From NCBI RefSeq assembly GCF_006715785.1, contig NZ_VFNX01000001.1, positions 1,116,001 to 1,180,000 of the forward strand: a stretch of DNA of 64,000 nt. The letters are read 5' to 3'. The DNA comes from Streptomyces puniciscabiei (GTDB taxonomy: Bacteria > Actinomycetota > Actinomycetes > Streptomycetales > Streptomycetaceae). Of the stretch, positions 9,319 through 18,063 are shown in pieces. The notes below the pieces were generated by a model. That model did not search any database and had not been told where the DNA came from. It was given only the letters and a program-made list of their open reading frames with translations. A program made the position numbers and the translations under genes. How positions within the stretch are numbered: the first letter of the stretch is position 1; every line of letters starts with the position of its first letter.

Positions 9319-11547
9319 TCAGGCGCCCGGCGCCTGGTGCTGGGCGCGGGCCACGTCGTACACGCCCGGGACCTCCCGCATGGCGCGCATCAGGGCCGGG
9401 AGGCGGGCCGCGTCGGGGAGCTGGAGGGTGTAGGTGTGCCGTACCCGCTGCTGGCTGGGCGGTTCCACGGTCGCCGAGACGATGTCGGCGCCCGCCGAGG
9501 AGATCGCCTCGGTGAGGTCGGCGAGCAGATGGGGGCGGCCGAACGATTCAGCGACCAGGGTGACCCGGCATTCGGCGGTATCCCCCCAGCGCACACCGAT
9601 CTCCCCGCGCCCCCTGCCCTTCATGTGCGCCACCGCGGCGCACTCCACCCGGTGCACGGTCACCGCGCCCCCGCGTACCGCGAAGCCGGTGATCTCGTCT
9701 GGCGGCACGGGCGTACAGCACCGGGCGAGCCGTACGGCGGCCCCCGGCCGGTCCACGAGGACGTCGGCGCCGCGCGACCGGGCCGGGGTGCCCTCGGCGG
9801 GGGACGCGTCCGCCGGGCGGGACGCGGCGGTGACCGCGGTCGCGTCGGTGCGCCGTGCGGGGGCGGTGGCCTCGGTGGTTTCGGCGCGGGTGCCGGTCAT
9901 GTCCTCCGTGCCGGTGCCGCCGCCCGGGTGCGTCGCCAGCCAGCGCTGGATGGCGATGCGCGCAGCCGGGGTGTGGGCGTGCTCCAGCCATTCACGGGAG
10001 GGTTCGGAGGCCGGGTCCTGGCCCATGAGGAGCTGGACGCTGTCGCCGTCCCTCAGCACGGTGCTGAGGGTGGCCAGCCGGCCGTTGACGCGGGCGCCGA
10101 TGCAGGCGTGCGCGTCCTCGCCGTACTGGGCGTAGGCGGCGTCCACGCAGGTGGCGCCCTCGGGCAGGCCCAGGGTGCCGCCGTCGGGGCGGAAGACGGT
10201 GATCTCGCGGTCCTGCGCCAGGTCCTCGCGCAGGGTGGACCAGAAGGTGTCGGGATCGGGGGCGGCCCGCTGCCAGTCGAGGAGCCGGGAGAGCCAGCCG
10301 GGACGGGTGGGGTCGGCCCGCTCGCCCTCTGCGGGGGCGGGAGCGTCCGAGGCGGGAGCGTAGGGGTTGCCGAGGGCGACGACGCCGGCCTCGGCGACCT
10401 TGTGCATCTGGTGGGTGCGGATCAGGACTTCGACGACCTGCCCGTCGGGGCGGGCGACGGCGGTGTGCAGTGACTGGTACAGGTTGAACTTCGGTACGGC
10501 GATGAAGTCCTTGAACTCCGAGACCACCGGCGTCATACAGGTGTGCAGCTCGCCGAGGACGCCGTAACAGTCGGCGTCCTCGCTCACCAGCACGAGCAGG
10601 CGGCCGAAGTCGGTGCCCCGCAGTTGTCCGCGTTTGCGGCCCACACGGTGGACGGAGACGAAGTGCCGCGGGCGGATGAGGACTTCGGCCTGGATTCCGG
10701 CCTCGCGCAGCACCCCCCGCATCTCGTCGGCGACCTCGGCCAGCGGGTCGTCGGGGCGGGCGGCGTTCTCGGCGATGAGCCGGCGTGTGTGTGCGTACTC
10801 CTCGGGGTGCAGGATCGCGAAGACCAGGTCCTCCATCTCGGTCTTCAGGGCCTGCACGCCGAGGCGTTCGGCGAGCGGAATGAGGACGTCTCGGGTGACC
10901 TTGGCGATCCGCGCCTGCTTCTCGGGACGCATCACGCCGAGGGTGCGCATGTTGTGCAGACGGTCGGCGAGTTTGATCGACATCACGCGCACGTCGCTGC
11001 CGGTGGCGACGAGCATCTTGCGGAAGGTCTCCGGCTCGGCGGCGGCTCCGTAGTCGACCTTCTCCAGCTTCGTGACGCCGTCGACGAGATAACGAACCTC
11101 CTCGCCGAACTGTTCCCGCACCTGCTCCAGCGTCACGTCGGTGTCCTCGACCGTGTCGTGGAGCAGAGAGGCCGTCAAGGTCGTGGTCTCGGCGCCGAGT
11201 TCGGCGAGGATCAGGGTCACCGCGAGCGGGTGGGTGATGTACGGCTCACCGCTCTTGCGCATCTGGCCGCGGTGCGAGGACTCCGCGAGGACGTAGGCGC
11301 GGCGCAGCGGATCGATGTCCGCGTCGGGGTGGTGGGCGCGGTGCGCCTCCACGACATGGCCGATGGCGTCGGGGAGTTTGCCGCGGACGGCGGGGCCCAG
11401 CAGCGCGGCCCGGCCGAGTCTGCGCAGGTCGATCCGGGGCCGGGACTTCCTGCGGTCCGCTCTGGGCACCGCGGGGGCGGTGGTCGCCGCGGACGCCGTG
11501 GGCGCTACCGGGCCAGGGCTCGCAGGGTTCGTGGCCTCCGCACTCAT
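9319..11547 (-). CDS. rshA: RelA/SpoT-family (RSH) protein, probably RshA, with degenerate synthetase domain
   Basis: 742-residue long RSH protein controlling (p)ppGpp. The HD hydrolase domain looks intact: ITHPLAVT, LLHDTVEDTD and KLADRLHNMRTLG. The synthetase domain is altered: the usual YYSVYQKM reads FVSVHRVGRKRG, the DLVGIRV motif reads DFGRLLVLV (its Arg is lost), EIQIRT reads EVLIRT and AEYGIAAHW reads AEAGVVALG, while FKDFIAVPKFNLYQSLHTAV is kept. TGS, a Cys-containing segment (LARCCTPV) and a C-terminal ACT-like region follow, with an acidic/Ala linker between. This suggests mostly hydrolase function, which is an inference. The ATG at 11547 has GGAGGTG just upstream; a GTG two codons earlier is possible. 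In S. coelicolor the second RSH gene lies next to dapF, as here. Confidence 0.88.
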   Translation of the reverse strand: MSAEATNPASPGPVAPTASAATTAPAVPRADRRKSRPRIDLRRLGRAALLGPAVRGKLPDAIGHVVEAHRAHHPDADIDPLRRAYVLAESSHRGQMRKSGEPYITHPLAVTLILAELGAETTTLTASLLHDTVEDTDVTLEQVREQFGEEVRYLVDGVTKLEKVDYGAAAEPETFRKMLVATGSDVRVMSIKLADRLHNMRTLGVMRPEKQARIAKVTRDVLIPLAERLGVQALKTEMEDLVFAILHPEEYAHTRRLIAENAARPDDPLAEVADEMRGVLREAGIQAEVLIRPRHFVSVHRVGRKRGQLRGTDFGRLLVLVSEDADCYGVLGELHTCMTPVVSEFKDFIAVPKFNLYQSLHTAVARPDGQVVEVLIRTHQMHKVAEAGVVALGNPYAPASDAPAPAEGERADPTRPGWLSRLLDWQRAAPDPDTFWSTLREDLAQDREITVFRPDGGTLGLPEGATCVDAAYAQYGEDAHACIGARVNGRLATLSTVLRDGDSVQLLMGQDPASEPSREWLEHAHTPAARIAIQRWLATHPGGGTGTEDMTGTRAETTEATAPARRTDATAVTAASRPADASPAEGTPARSRGADVLVDRPGAAVRLARCCTPVPPDEITGFAVRGGAVTVHRVECAAVAHMKGRGRGEIGVRWGDTAECRVTLVAESFGRPHLLADLTEAISSAGADIVSATVEPPSQQRVRHTYTLQLPDAARLPALMRAMREVPGVYDVARAQHQAPGA

Positions 11548-11830
11548 GGGCACCTCCGGCTCGTGGACCGGCGGACGGGGCCCCAGGGCGTACGCGGCTC
11601 AGGGATGGCGACGTTCCCCCGTCCGTGCCGGTGCTTGATGCTACCGAGCCCATCACGTGCGACCGACCGCCTCTGACCCAGCGTGAAACGGATCACCCAT
11701 TCGAGCGACGAGAAGGAGGTTTAGGGTTTGCGCCAACCGTCTTGGCCTCGACCGCGGTTTCGAACACCCCCGGTCGCCCGAAACCGCTGATCCAGGAGCC
11801 GGGGGCCGTGCTCGCCGTGGTGACGCCGGG

Positions 11831-12706
11831 TCAGCGGAGGGCGTTTTCCAGCCATTCGCCGTCGATCTCGCCCTCGGCGACGATCACGGCGGGTCCGGTC
11901 ATCTCGATCTCTCCGTCGGGCCGCTCGGTGATGACCAGGCGGCCACCCGGCAGGTCGACGGTGTACGTGGCGGGGGTGCCGGTGACGGCCGGGTCGGCAC
12001 CGTCGCGCCGGGCGGCGGCCACGGCGACGGCGCACGCGCCCGTGCCGCACGAGCGGGTCTCGCCGGAACCGCGCTCGTGCACGCGCATGGCGACGTGACG
12101 GGGGCCCCGGTCGACGACGAACTCGACGTTGACGCCGTCGGGGTAGGCGGCGGCCGGGCTGAACGGCGGCGGGTCGTACAGGTTGCCGGCCTGCGCGAGG
12201 TCGTCGACGAAGGCCACCGCATGCGGGTTGCCCATGTTCACGTTGCGCGCGGGCCAGCTGTGCTCGCCGACGGTCACCGTGACCTCGCCCTCCGGCAGGC
12301 GGGCGCGGCCCATGCCGACGGTGATGTCACCGTCCTTCGCGATGTGGACGGTCTTCACCCCCGCGCGCGTGGCGATCGCGAGATCGCCTTCGCCCACATG
12401 TCCGGCGTGCTGGAGGTAGCGCGCGAACACACGGACTCCGTTGCCGCACATCTCGGCAACCGAGCCATCGCCGTTGCGGTAGTCCATGAACCACTCGGCC
12501 TCGGCGGCCATCCCCCTGGCCTCGGGGTGCGCGGCGGACTGTACGACATGCAGCACGCCGTCGGCGCCGATGCCGGCGCGGCGGTCGCAGAGGACTGCCA
12601 CGGCGGCCTCGGTGAGGTCCAGGGCGTTGTCGGGGTCCGGGACGATCACGAAGTCGTTCTCGGTGCCGTGGCCCTTGAGGAAGGGAATCCGCGTGCGCGT
12701 GCTCAT
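11831..12706 (-). CDS. dapF: Diaminopimelate epimerase
   Basis: 291-residue PLP-independent racemase converting LL- to meso-diaminopimelate for lysine and peptidoglycan synthesis in the cytoplasm. The two catalytic cysteines are in conserved context: EMCGNGVRVFARYL in the first half and GETRSCGTGACAV near residue 220. The N-terminal FLKGHGTENDFVIV is typical. The start is the ATG at 12706 with GAGG immediately upstream; translation upstream of it has no family similarity. It lies 59 bp after the membrane protein gene and 283 bp before rshA, all on the minus strand. Confidence 0.95.
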   Translation of the reverse strand: MSTRTRIPFLKGHGTENDFVIVPDPDNALDLTEAAVAVLCDRRAGIGADGVLHVVQSAAHPEARGMAAEAEWFMDYRNGDGSVAEMCGNGVRVFARYLQHAGHVGEGDLAIATRAGVKTVHIAKDGDITVGMGRARLPEGEVTVTVGEHSWPARNVNMGNPHAVAFVDDLAQAGNLYDPPPFSPAAAYPDGVNVEFVVDRGPRHVAMRVHERGSGETRSCGTGACAVAVAAARRDGADPAVTGTPATYTVDLPGGRLVITERPDGEIEMTGPAVIVAEGEIDGEWLENALR

Positions 12707-12765
12707 TCCTCGATCGTAAGCGACGGCGATGCTTCGCCGGCCCCGCGCCCATTTGGGGGCGTGTG

Positions 12766-13569
12766 CTAGCGGAGCCGTGCCACGCGCCACACGGCGAGGA
12801 CAACCACCACGGCCACCAGGAGTACGTATCCGAGTACGACCCGCCAGTCCAGGCGGCGGCCCGAGCCCCGGGCCGGCAGGCCCGGCCATGTGTAGCCCAC
12901 CCTGCGGGCCGCCATCATGCCCCAGCCCGCCGCGCACGAGCAGATCAGCAGGCCCAGCATCGCGATCACCGCTCCGCTGTCGCCGAAGTCGAAGGCGAGC
13001 GGGAAGGCGAACATCAGGGAGCCGACGGCGGACAGTCCCACGATCGGGGCGAGCTGCCAGAGGCGGAGCCTGCGCTGGGGGCGCAGCTCGACCTCGACCT
13101 CGGGGCCGCTCTGGTACATCTCCTCCGGCTCCGGCCCGTCGTCGGTCACGCCGTCCGGCGCCTCGTCGGGGCCGTCGTCGGTCAGCCGGTCTTCGGTGAG
13201 GGGGATGTCGGGGAGGCGGTTCTCGATGGGCCGGTCACCGGCGAGACGGCCGGCCGCGAGCCCGTCCGTGGTGAGCCGATCCTCGGCAAACCGGTCCGCG
13301 GTGAGCCGATCCTCGGCGATGCCGTCCTCAGCGAGCCGGTCGGCGGTGAGGCGGTCTTGGGTGAAACGGTCCTCGGCCGGCCGGTCCCCGGGGCGACGGG
13401 CCTCCGGCAGCCGGTGGTCGGCCAGGCCGTCCCCATTCAGGCGCTCGTCCGCCGGCCGGACCTCACCCAGGCAGTCGTCGGTCAGACGGCCGCCGCGCCG
13501 GTCCGGTTCGTCACCGGCGGTGGTGACGTGCTCGGCACTTTGTGCGGTGTCGCGAGGGCCGGCCTCCAT
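12766..13569 (-). CDS. Membrane protein with a 5-residue-period repeat domain
   Basis: 267 residues, function unknown. Residues about 35-130 are built of pentads with pattern x-x-D-R-L (ADERL, ADHRL, AEDRF, TQDRL, TADRL, AEDGI, AEDRL, TADRF, AEDRL, TTDGL and so on), about 19 in a row, visible in the DNA as a 15-bp tandem repeat at about 13190-13480. It is not the classical A(D/N)LXX pentapeptide repeat, because Arg, not Asp/Asn, precedes the Leu. An acidic linker (EPEEMYQSGPEVEVELRP) leads to three membrane segments: about residues 170-190, 197-220 and 240-260. The ATG at 13569 is chosen because GGGAGGG lies 9 bases upstream. It sits between miaA and dapF, whose order is conserved in Streptomyces; the repeat part is probably the variable part. 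Confidence 0.75.
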   Translation of the reverse strand: MEAGPRDTAQSAEHVTTAGDEPDRRGGRLTDDCLGEVRPADERLNGDGLADHRLPEARRPGDRPAEDRFTQDRLTADRLAEDGIAEDRLTADRFAEDRLTTDGLAAGRLAGDRPIENRLPDIPLTEDRLTDDGPDEAPDGVTDDGPEPEEMYQSGPEVEVELRPQRRLRLWQLAPIVGLSAVGSLMFAFPLAFDFGDSGAVIAMLGLLICSCAAGWGMMAARRVGYTWPGLPARGSGRRLDWRVVLGYVLLVAVVVVLAVWRVARLR

Positions 13570-13676
13570 CGCCACGCGCCCTCCCAACTAGGCTCCACTT
13601 GGTCGATCGAAGCTCGATGATGGCACGGCGCCGAAGGCCGGGATGACCGGCGGCGCATCCCGATGCCATGACGTGA

Positions 13677-14615
13677 TCAGGCTGTAACCGGTCGTTCGAC
13701 CAACGCCAGGGCCTGGTGCGGAAGTTCCCTGCGATCGGCCACGGCTCCACTCAGCCAGTGCACCCGGGGATCACGCCTGAACCAGGAATCCTGACGGCGC
13801 GCGAAGCGCTTGGTCGCGCGTACGGTCTCGGCCCGCGCTTCCGCTTCGGTGCACTCCCCGGCGAGCGCCGCGAGCACCTGCTGGTAACCCAGCGCACGCG
13901 ACGCCGTGCGCCCCTCGCGCAACCCCTCCGCCTCCAGTGCGCGGACTTCGTCCACGAGGCCCGCCTCCCACATCCGGTCGACACGGCGCGCGATGCGCTC
14001 GTCGAGCTCCGGGCGGGCCACGTCGACTCCGATCTGGACGGTGTCGTACACGGAGTCGTGACCCGGCAGGTTTGCGGTGAACGGCCGACCGGTGATCTCG
14101 ATCACTTCCAGCGCCCGGACGATCCGGCGGCCGTTGCTCGGCAGGATCGCGCGGGCGGCCTCGGGGTCGGCGGCGGCCAGCCGGGCGTGCAGCGCGCCCG
14201 GGCCGCGCAGCGCCAGCTCCTCCTCCAGGCGGGCCCTGACCTCGGGGTCGGTGCCGGGGAACTCCAGGTTGTCGACGGCGCCACGGACGTACAGCCCGGA
14301 TCCGCCGACCAGGATCGGCCAGCGGCCCTCGGCGAGCAGTGCGTCGATCCGGGCCCGGGCCAGCTTCTGGTACTCGGCGACGGACGCGGTGACCGTCACG
14401 TCCCAGATGTCGAGCAGGTGGTGCGGGATGCCGCCACGCTCCTCGGGCGTCAGCTTGGCGGTACCGATGTCCATCCCCCGGTACAGCTGCATGGAGTCGG
14501 CGTTGACGACCTCCCCGCCGAGCCGCTGGGCCAGAAAGACGCCCAGATCGGACTTTCCGGCCGCGGTGGGTCCGACGACGGCGATGACGCGGGGGGTGGA
14601 GGATGCGCTGCTCAC
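13677..14615 (-). CDS. miaA: tRNA dimethylallyltransferase
   Basis: 312 residues. MiaA transfers a dimethylallyl group to N6 of A37 in tRNAs that read UNN codons; MiaB, also in this window, then adds the methylthio group. Visible motifs are the P-loop VVGPTAAGKSDLG, DSMQLYRGMDIGTAK, PHHLLDIWDVT, LVGGSGLYVRGAVDNLEFPG, NGRRIVRALEVIEITG and TRAxxKRFARRQDSWFRRD. The start is a GTG at 14615 (protein begins with SSASSTPRV); an AGGAGG lies about 15 bases upstream, rather far. The length equals that expected for Streptomyces MiaA. In Streptomyces this modification supports TTA-type and other UNN codon decoding. Confidence 0.95.
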   Translation of the reverse strand: MSSASSTPRVIAVVGPTAAGKSDLGVFLAQRLGGEVVNADSMQLYRGMDIGTAKLTPEERGGIPHHLLDIWDVTVTASVAEYQKLARARIDALLAEGRWPILVGGSGLYVRGAVDNLEFPGTDPEVRARLEEELALRGPGALHARLAAADPEAARAILPSNGRRIVRALEVIEITGRPFTANLPGHDSVYDTVQIGVDVARPELDERIARRVDRMWEAGLVDEVRALEAEGLREGRTASRALGYQQVLAALAGECTEAEARAETVRATKRFARRQDSWFRRDPRVHWLSGAVADRRELPHQALALVERPVTA

Positions 14616-14798
14616 CGCACCAGTCTCGCAAACCTCCTGGCGGCGCCTCGAACGAGTTACGTGACGGGTGGGGTCCCGAGTCGTTGCCCGTGGCGAGGTA
14701 CCGCCCTCCGGTCCGCCGGAGGCGGTGACCCGGGCGGCGCAACCGTACGCACCGGGTAACGCGGGAATTCGCCCGCACGAGTACCGTATGGAGTGGAT

Positions 14799-15098
14799 AT
14801 GGGCGTTTTTGCACGACTCCTCGGCAGGTCGAAGGCGACTCCGGAGGCGTCTGCCGCCGAGGCGCAGACCGGCGCGGAGCCGGCAGGGGCCGAGGCGTAG
14901 GAAGCGGAGTCGGTGGAGGCGAAGGCGAAGGCGGCCGGATCGGCGGAGACGGAGGATGCTGCCGGGGACGGGAGCGAGGACGTCGCGGCGCGGTCCGACG
15001 CCGCGGCGGACGACGCGTCCGACGGCTCCGGCATCCCCAAGCAGCAGTCCGCCGACGAGGCCGCCGACAACGAGGCCGACGAGGGCGCCCACAGGTAA
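14799..15098 (+). pseudogene. Small acidic conserved protein interrupted by an in-frame TAG
   Basis: Starting at the ATG at 14799 (GGAG 6-9 bases upstream) the frame reads MGVFARLLGRSKATPEASAA for 33 codons to a TAG at 14898-14900, then goes on in the same frame for another 65 codons with strong G/C third positions to a TAA stop. The C-terminus contains GIPKQQSADEAADNEADEGA, which I associate with small Ala/Glu-rich Streptomyces proteins sometimes named gliding motility protein. The two halves therefore look like one 99-residue gene broken by a nonsense codon. A GTG at 14913 with GGAG upstream could restart translation of the second half. It lies 24 bp upstream of an antitoxin-like gene. Function is unknown. 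Confidence 0.65.
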
Positions 15099-15122
15099 CT
15101 GGCCCGCGAGGGAAGGTGGACC

Positions 15123-15428
15123 ATGGGTCTGTTGGACAACATGAAGGCCAAGCTCGGCCCGGCCAAGGACAAGGTGTCGGACCTCGCGCGACAGCACGGG
15201 GACAAGGTGCAGCACGGTCTCGACAAGGCAGCCAAGGTCGTGGACGAGCGGACCAAGCACAAGTACAGCGACAGGATCCAGGCGGGCACCGGCAAGGCCA
15301 AGGAGGCGATGGACCGCCTCGCCCACAAGGAAGGTCCCGGCCCGGACAGGGCCACCGGCCCCGGCCCGGTGACGGCCGGCGATGCGACGCCCCCCACCCC
15401 TCCGGAGGGGCCGCCACCGGCGTCATGA
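15123..15428 (+). CDS. Rv0909-like antitoxin-family protein
   Basis: 101 residues beginning MGLLDNMKAKLGPAKDKVSD, with an amphipathic Lys-rich helical region and a Gly/Pro-rich tail (residues 65-101). This matches the small actinobacterial antitoxin family (Rv0909 type), which begins with the same MGLxDxxKxK pattern. A good ribosome site, GAGGGAAGG, precedes the ATG. No toxin gene is seen next to it, since the upstream partner is the amber-interrupted gene at 14799; the toxin-antitoxin role is therefore only by family name. A hairpin terminator follows. Confidence 0.75.
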   Translation: MGLLDNMKAKLGPAKDKVSDLARQHGDKVQHGLDKAAKVVDERTKHKYSDRIQAGTGKAKEAMDRLAHKEGPGPDRATGPGPVTAGDATPPTPPEGPPPAS

Positions 15429-15480
15429 ACCTCCTGAAGGGCATGCGACCACACGGATGCGGCCGCATGGCGCACGATTC

Positions 15481-15521
15481 GGCGGACGGTCGTGGAGCAC
15501 AACGGCTCCCGGCCGTCCGCC
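15481..15521. terminator. Bidirectional hairpin terminator
   Basis: GGCGGACGG pairs perfectly with CCGTCCGCC, with a second short stem (GAGC/GCTC) inside the loop. It lies between the convergent antitoxin gene (stop 15428) and the LigB-like gene (stop 15562) and is followed on the plus strand by a T/C-rich tract. Confidence 0.75.
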
Positions 15522-15561
15522 GTTTCTCCTTGTGCTTTCCCTTGCTCCGGGTCCCCGCCCC

Positions 15562-16275
15562 CTAGGACCAGGTGGCCACCACGTACCCGACCCCGTACGG
15601 CGCGTCCTCGTACAGCAAGGCACCGCTGAGATTCGCGCCCTCGGCGGCGCCCGCCAGGAGCTGCCAGGGGGCCCTGCCGGAGGCCTTCAGCTCGTGTGCC
15701 AGCCCGGCGTCCAGGGCCTGGACGGCCGCCACGTCCGCCGTGCCCAGCGCCCGCGCGACCTCCGCGTCGAAGGGTGCCGCCCGCTCGTCCAGGTAGCCCG
15801 GCGCCTTGACCGTGCGGCACGCGCTGGCGTCGCCCATCACCAGCAGCGCCACCCGCCCGGCCTTGGCAGCGATCTCCCTTCCGGCCTCGGTACACCGCTC
15901 GGGCGCGAGCCGCTCCCCGACACCGAGTCCCTCGATCGGGGCATCCGCCCAGCCGGTCCGCTCCAGCAGCCAGGCGCCGACGGCCAGCGATGGCGGCAGT
16001 TCGCCCTCGTACACGGTGTCCGCGGCGGGGCCCAGGTGTACGTCCACGGCGACCCCGAAGCCCCGGAAGGACCCCGGGGTGCCCTGCGGAAACGATCCAC
16101 ACCCGCTCTGCCCGGCCGGCCCGACGACCACCAGGAGGTCCGGGCGGGCGGCCGCGAGCACACCGAGCGCGTCGGTGCAGGCCACGCGCGCGGCATCCAT
16201 CTCGGGAGCGGCGCCCGCGGCCACCTCGGGCACGAGCAGCGGCGGACAGGGACAGACTGCGGCGGCGACAAGCAT
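15562..16275 (-). CDS. Class III extradiol dioxygenase-like (LigB-like) protein
   Basis: 237 residues that read as the class III extradiol ring-cleavage dioxygenase B-subunit-like fold: MLVAAAVCPCPPLLVPEVAAG at the N-terminus, then LLVVVGPAG and VALLVMGDAS. The classical metal-binding histidines of LigB enzymes are not obvious (the N-terminal P-x-PPLLVPE motif lacks His), so catalytic activity is doubtful. It follows miaB on the same strand, as in S. coelicolor, separated by a minisatellite. The ATG at 16275 opens directly into the conserved motif. Role unknown. Confidence 0.7.
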   Translation of the reverse strand: MLVAAAVCPCPPLLVPEVAAGAAPEMDAARVACTDALGVLAAARPDLLVVVGPAGQSGCGSFPQGTPGSFRGFGVAVDVHLGPAADTVYEGELPPSLAVGAWLLERTGWADAPIEGLGVGERLAPERCTEAGREIAAKAGRVALLVMGDASACRTVKAPGYLDERAAPFDAEVARALGTADVAAVQALDAGLAHELKASGRAPWQLLAGAAEGANLSGALLYEDAPYGVGYVVATWS

Positions 16276-16330
16276 GATCGGCAGAGTACGCCGTACGACA
16301 GCCGCCGGCCGAGTCTCGCTCCTGTGCGCC

Positions 16331-16518
16331 GGTGTCGCTGCTCCCCGCAGGTGCGGCTGCTCCCCCGCCGGTGCAGCCGGTCCCCGCCGACGTGGCTGGT
16401 CCCGCCGGTGCGGCCGGTCCCCGCCAGCGCGGCTGCTCCCGCCGATGCGACCGCTCCCCGCCGACGCGGCCGCTCCCCGCCGGCGTGGCTGGTCGCGGCC
16501 CTGTGGCTGGTCCCGTCC
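16331..16518. repeat. Intergenic minisatellite, 18-20 bp unit, about 10 copies
   Basis: Tandem units of 18-20 bp with consensus near GGTGCGGCYGGTCCCCGCC, for example starting at 16350, 16370, 16389, 16407, 16426, 16444 and 16463, fill the gap between the end of miaB (16534) and the start of the LigB-like gene (16275). Unit lengths vary and are not multiples of three, so a coding role is unlikely. On the minus-strand transcript it would be a GC-rich, self-pairing spacer between the two genes. Confidence 0.8.
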
Positions 16519-16533
16519 GTACTCCGGCGGGCC

Positions 16534-18063
16534 TCAGTCGCAGCCGCAGCCGCTGCCCGTGGCGACCGGCAGCGGGGCCGGCACGCCGATCTTCGGCAGG
16601 CCCAGCATGACGCCGGCCGGCTTGGCGGCCTCGGCGGCGTTGCGCTTCTCCCAGGCGTCCCCCGCGCGCGTGCGGCGCACGGAGAGGACGGGGCCCTCGG
16701 CGAGGAGGTGGTGCGGGGCGGCGTAGGTCACCTCGACCGTGACGACGTCGCCGGGGCGGACCTCCTGGTCCGGCTTGGTGAAGTGGACCAGCCGGTTGTC
16801 GGGGGCACGGCCGGAGAGCCGGTGCGTGGCGCCGTCCTTGCGGCCCTCGCCCTCGGCGACCATCAGCTCGAGCGTGCGGCCGACCTGCTTCTTGTTCTCC
16901 TCCCAGGAGATCTCCTCCTGGAGGGCCACCAGCCGCTCGTAGCGCGCCTGGACGACCTCCTTGGGGATCTGGTTCTCCATGGTCGCGGCCGGGGTGCCCG
17001 GGCGCTTGGAGTACTGGAAGGTGAAGGCCTGCGCGAACCTCGCCTCACGGACCACGTGCAGCGTCTGCTCGAAGTCCTCCTCGGTCTCGCCGGGGAAGCC
17101 CACGATGATGTCGGTGGTGATCGCGGCGTGCGGGATGGCGGCCCGCACCTTCTCGATGATCCCGAGGTAGCGCTCCTGCCGGTAGGAGCGGCGCATCGCC
17201 TTCAGGACCGTGTCCGAACCGGACTGCAGCGGCATGTGCAGCTGCGGCATCACGTTGGGCGTCTCGGCCATGGCGGCGATGACGTCGTCGGTGAAGTCAC
17301 GGGGGTGCGGGGAGGTGAAGCGGACCCGCTCCAGGCCCTCGATCTTCCCGCAGGCGCGCAGCAGCTTGCTGAAGGCCTCGCGGTCGCCGATGTCGGAGCC
17401 GTAGGCGTTGACGTTCTGGCCGAGCAGCGTGATCTCGGAGACGCCCTCGGCGACCAGTGCCTCCACCTCGGCGAGGATGTCGCCGGGCCGGCGGTCCTTC
17501 TCCTTGCCGCGCAGGGCCGGGACGATACAGAAGGTGCAGGTGTTGTTGCAGCCGACGGAGATCGACACCCAGGCCGCGTAGGCGCTCTCGCGCCGGGTCG
17601 GCAGGGTCGACGGGAAGGCCTCCAGCGACTCGGCGATCTCGACCTGCGCCTCCTCCTGCACGCGGGCGCGCTCCAAGAGGACCGGCAGCTTGCCGATGTT
17701 GTGCGTGCCGAAGACGACGTCCACCCAGGGCGCCTTCTTCACGATGGTGTCGCGGTCCTTCTGCGCGAGGCAGCCGCCGACCGCGATCTGCATGCCGGGC
17801 CGCGAGGCCTTCTTCGGAGCGAGCCGGCCGAGGTTGCCGTACAGCCGGTTGTCGGCGTTCTCGCGCACCGCGCACGTGTTGAACACGACCACGTCCGCGT
17901 CCCCGTCCGACCCCTCGGGGGCGCGCACGTATCCGGCGTCTTCGAGCAGGCCGGCCAACCGCTCGGAATCATGGACGTTCATCTGGCACCCGTAAGTGCG
18001 CACTTCGTAGGTCTTGGGTGCGTGAACGTCCACTGCGGGGCTCCGGTCGCTGCTGCTGGTCAT
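16534..18063 (-). CDS. miaB: tRNA-2-methylthio-N6-dimethylallyladenosine synthase
   Basis: 509-residue radical-SAM methylthiotransferase that adds the 2-methylthio group to i6A37 made by MiaA. The N-terminal UPF0004 domain carries three cluster cysteines ([23 protein letters not shown]); the radical-SAM motif CNNTCTFC lies near residue 171-178; a TRAM domain follows (about 390-460). The C-terminus has an extra tail ending GSGCGCD with two more cysteines. The ATG at 18063 has only a weak ribosome site. The gene is in the same strand block as miaA but separated by other genes. Confidence 0.95.
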   Translation of the reverse strand: MTSSSDRSPAVDVHAPKTYEVRTYGCQMNVHDSERLAGLLEDAGYVRAPEGSDGDADVVVFNTCAVRENADNRLYGNLGRLAPKKASRPGMQIAVGGCLAQKDRDTIVKKAPWVDVVFGTHNIGKLPVLLERARVQEEAQVEIAESLEAFPSTLPTRRESAYAAWVSISVGCNNTCTFCIVPALRGKEKDRRPGDILAEVEALVAEGVSEITLLGQNVNAYGSDIGDREAFSKLLRACGKIEGLERVRFTSPHPRDFTDDVIAAMAETPNVMPQLHMPLQSGSDTVLKAMRRSYRQERYLGIIEKVRAAIPHAAITTDIIVGFPGETEEDFEQTLHVVREARFAQAFTFQYSKRPGTPAATMENQIPKEVVQARYERLVALQEEISWEENKKQVGRTLELMVAEGEGRKDGATHRLSGRAPDNRLVHFTKPDQEVRPGDVVTVEVTYAAPHHLLAEGPVLSVRRTRAGDAWEKRNAAEAAKPAGVMLGLPKIGVPAPLPVATGSGCGCD

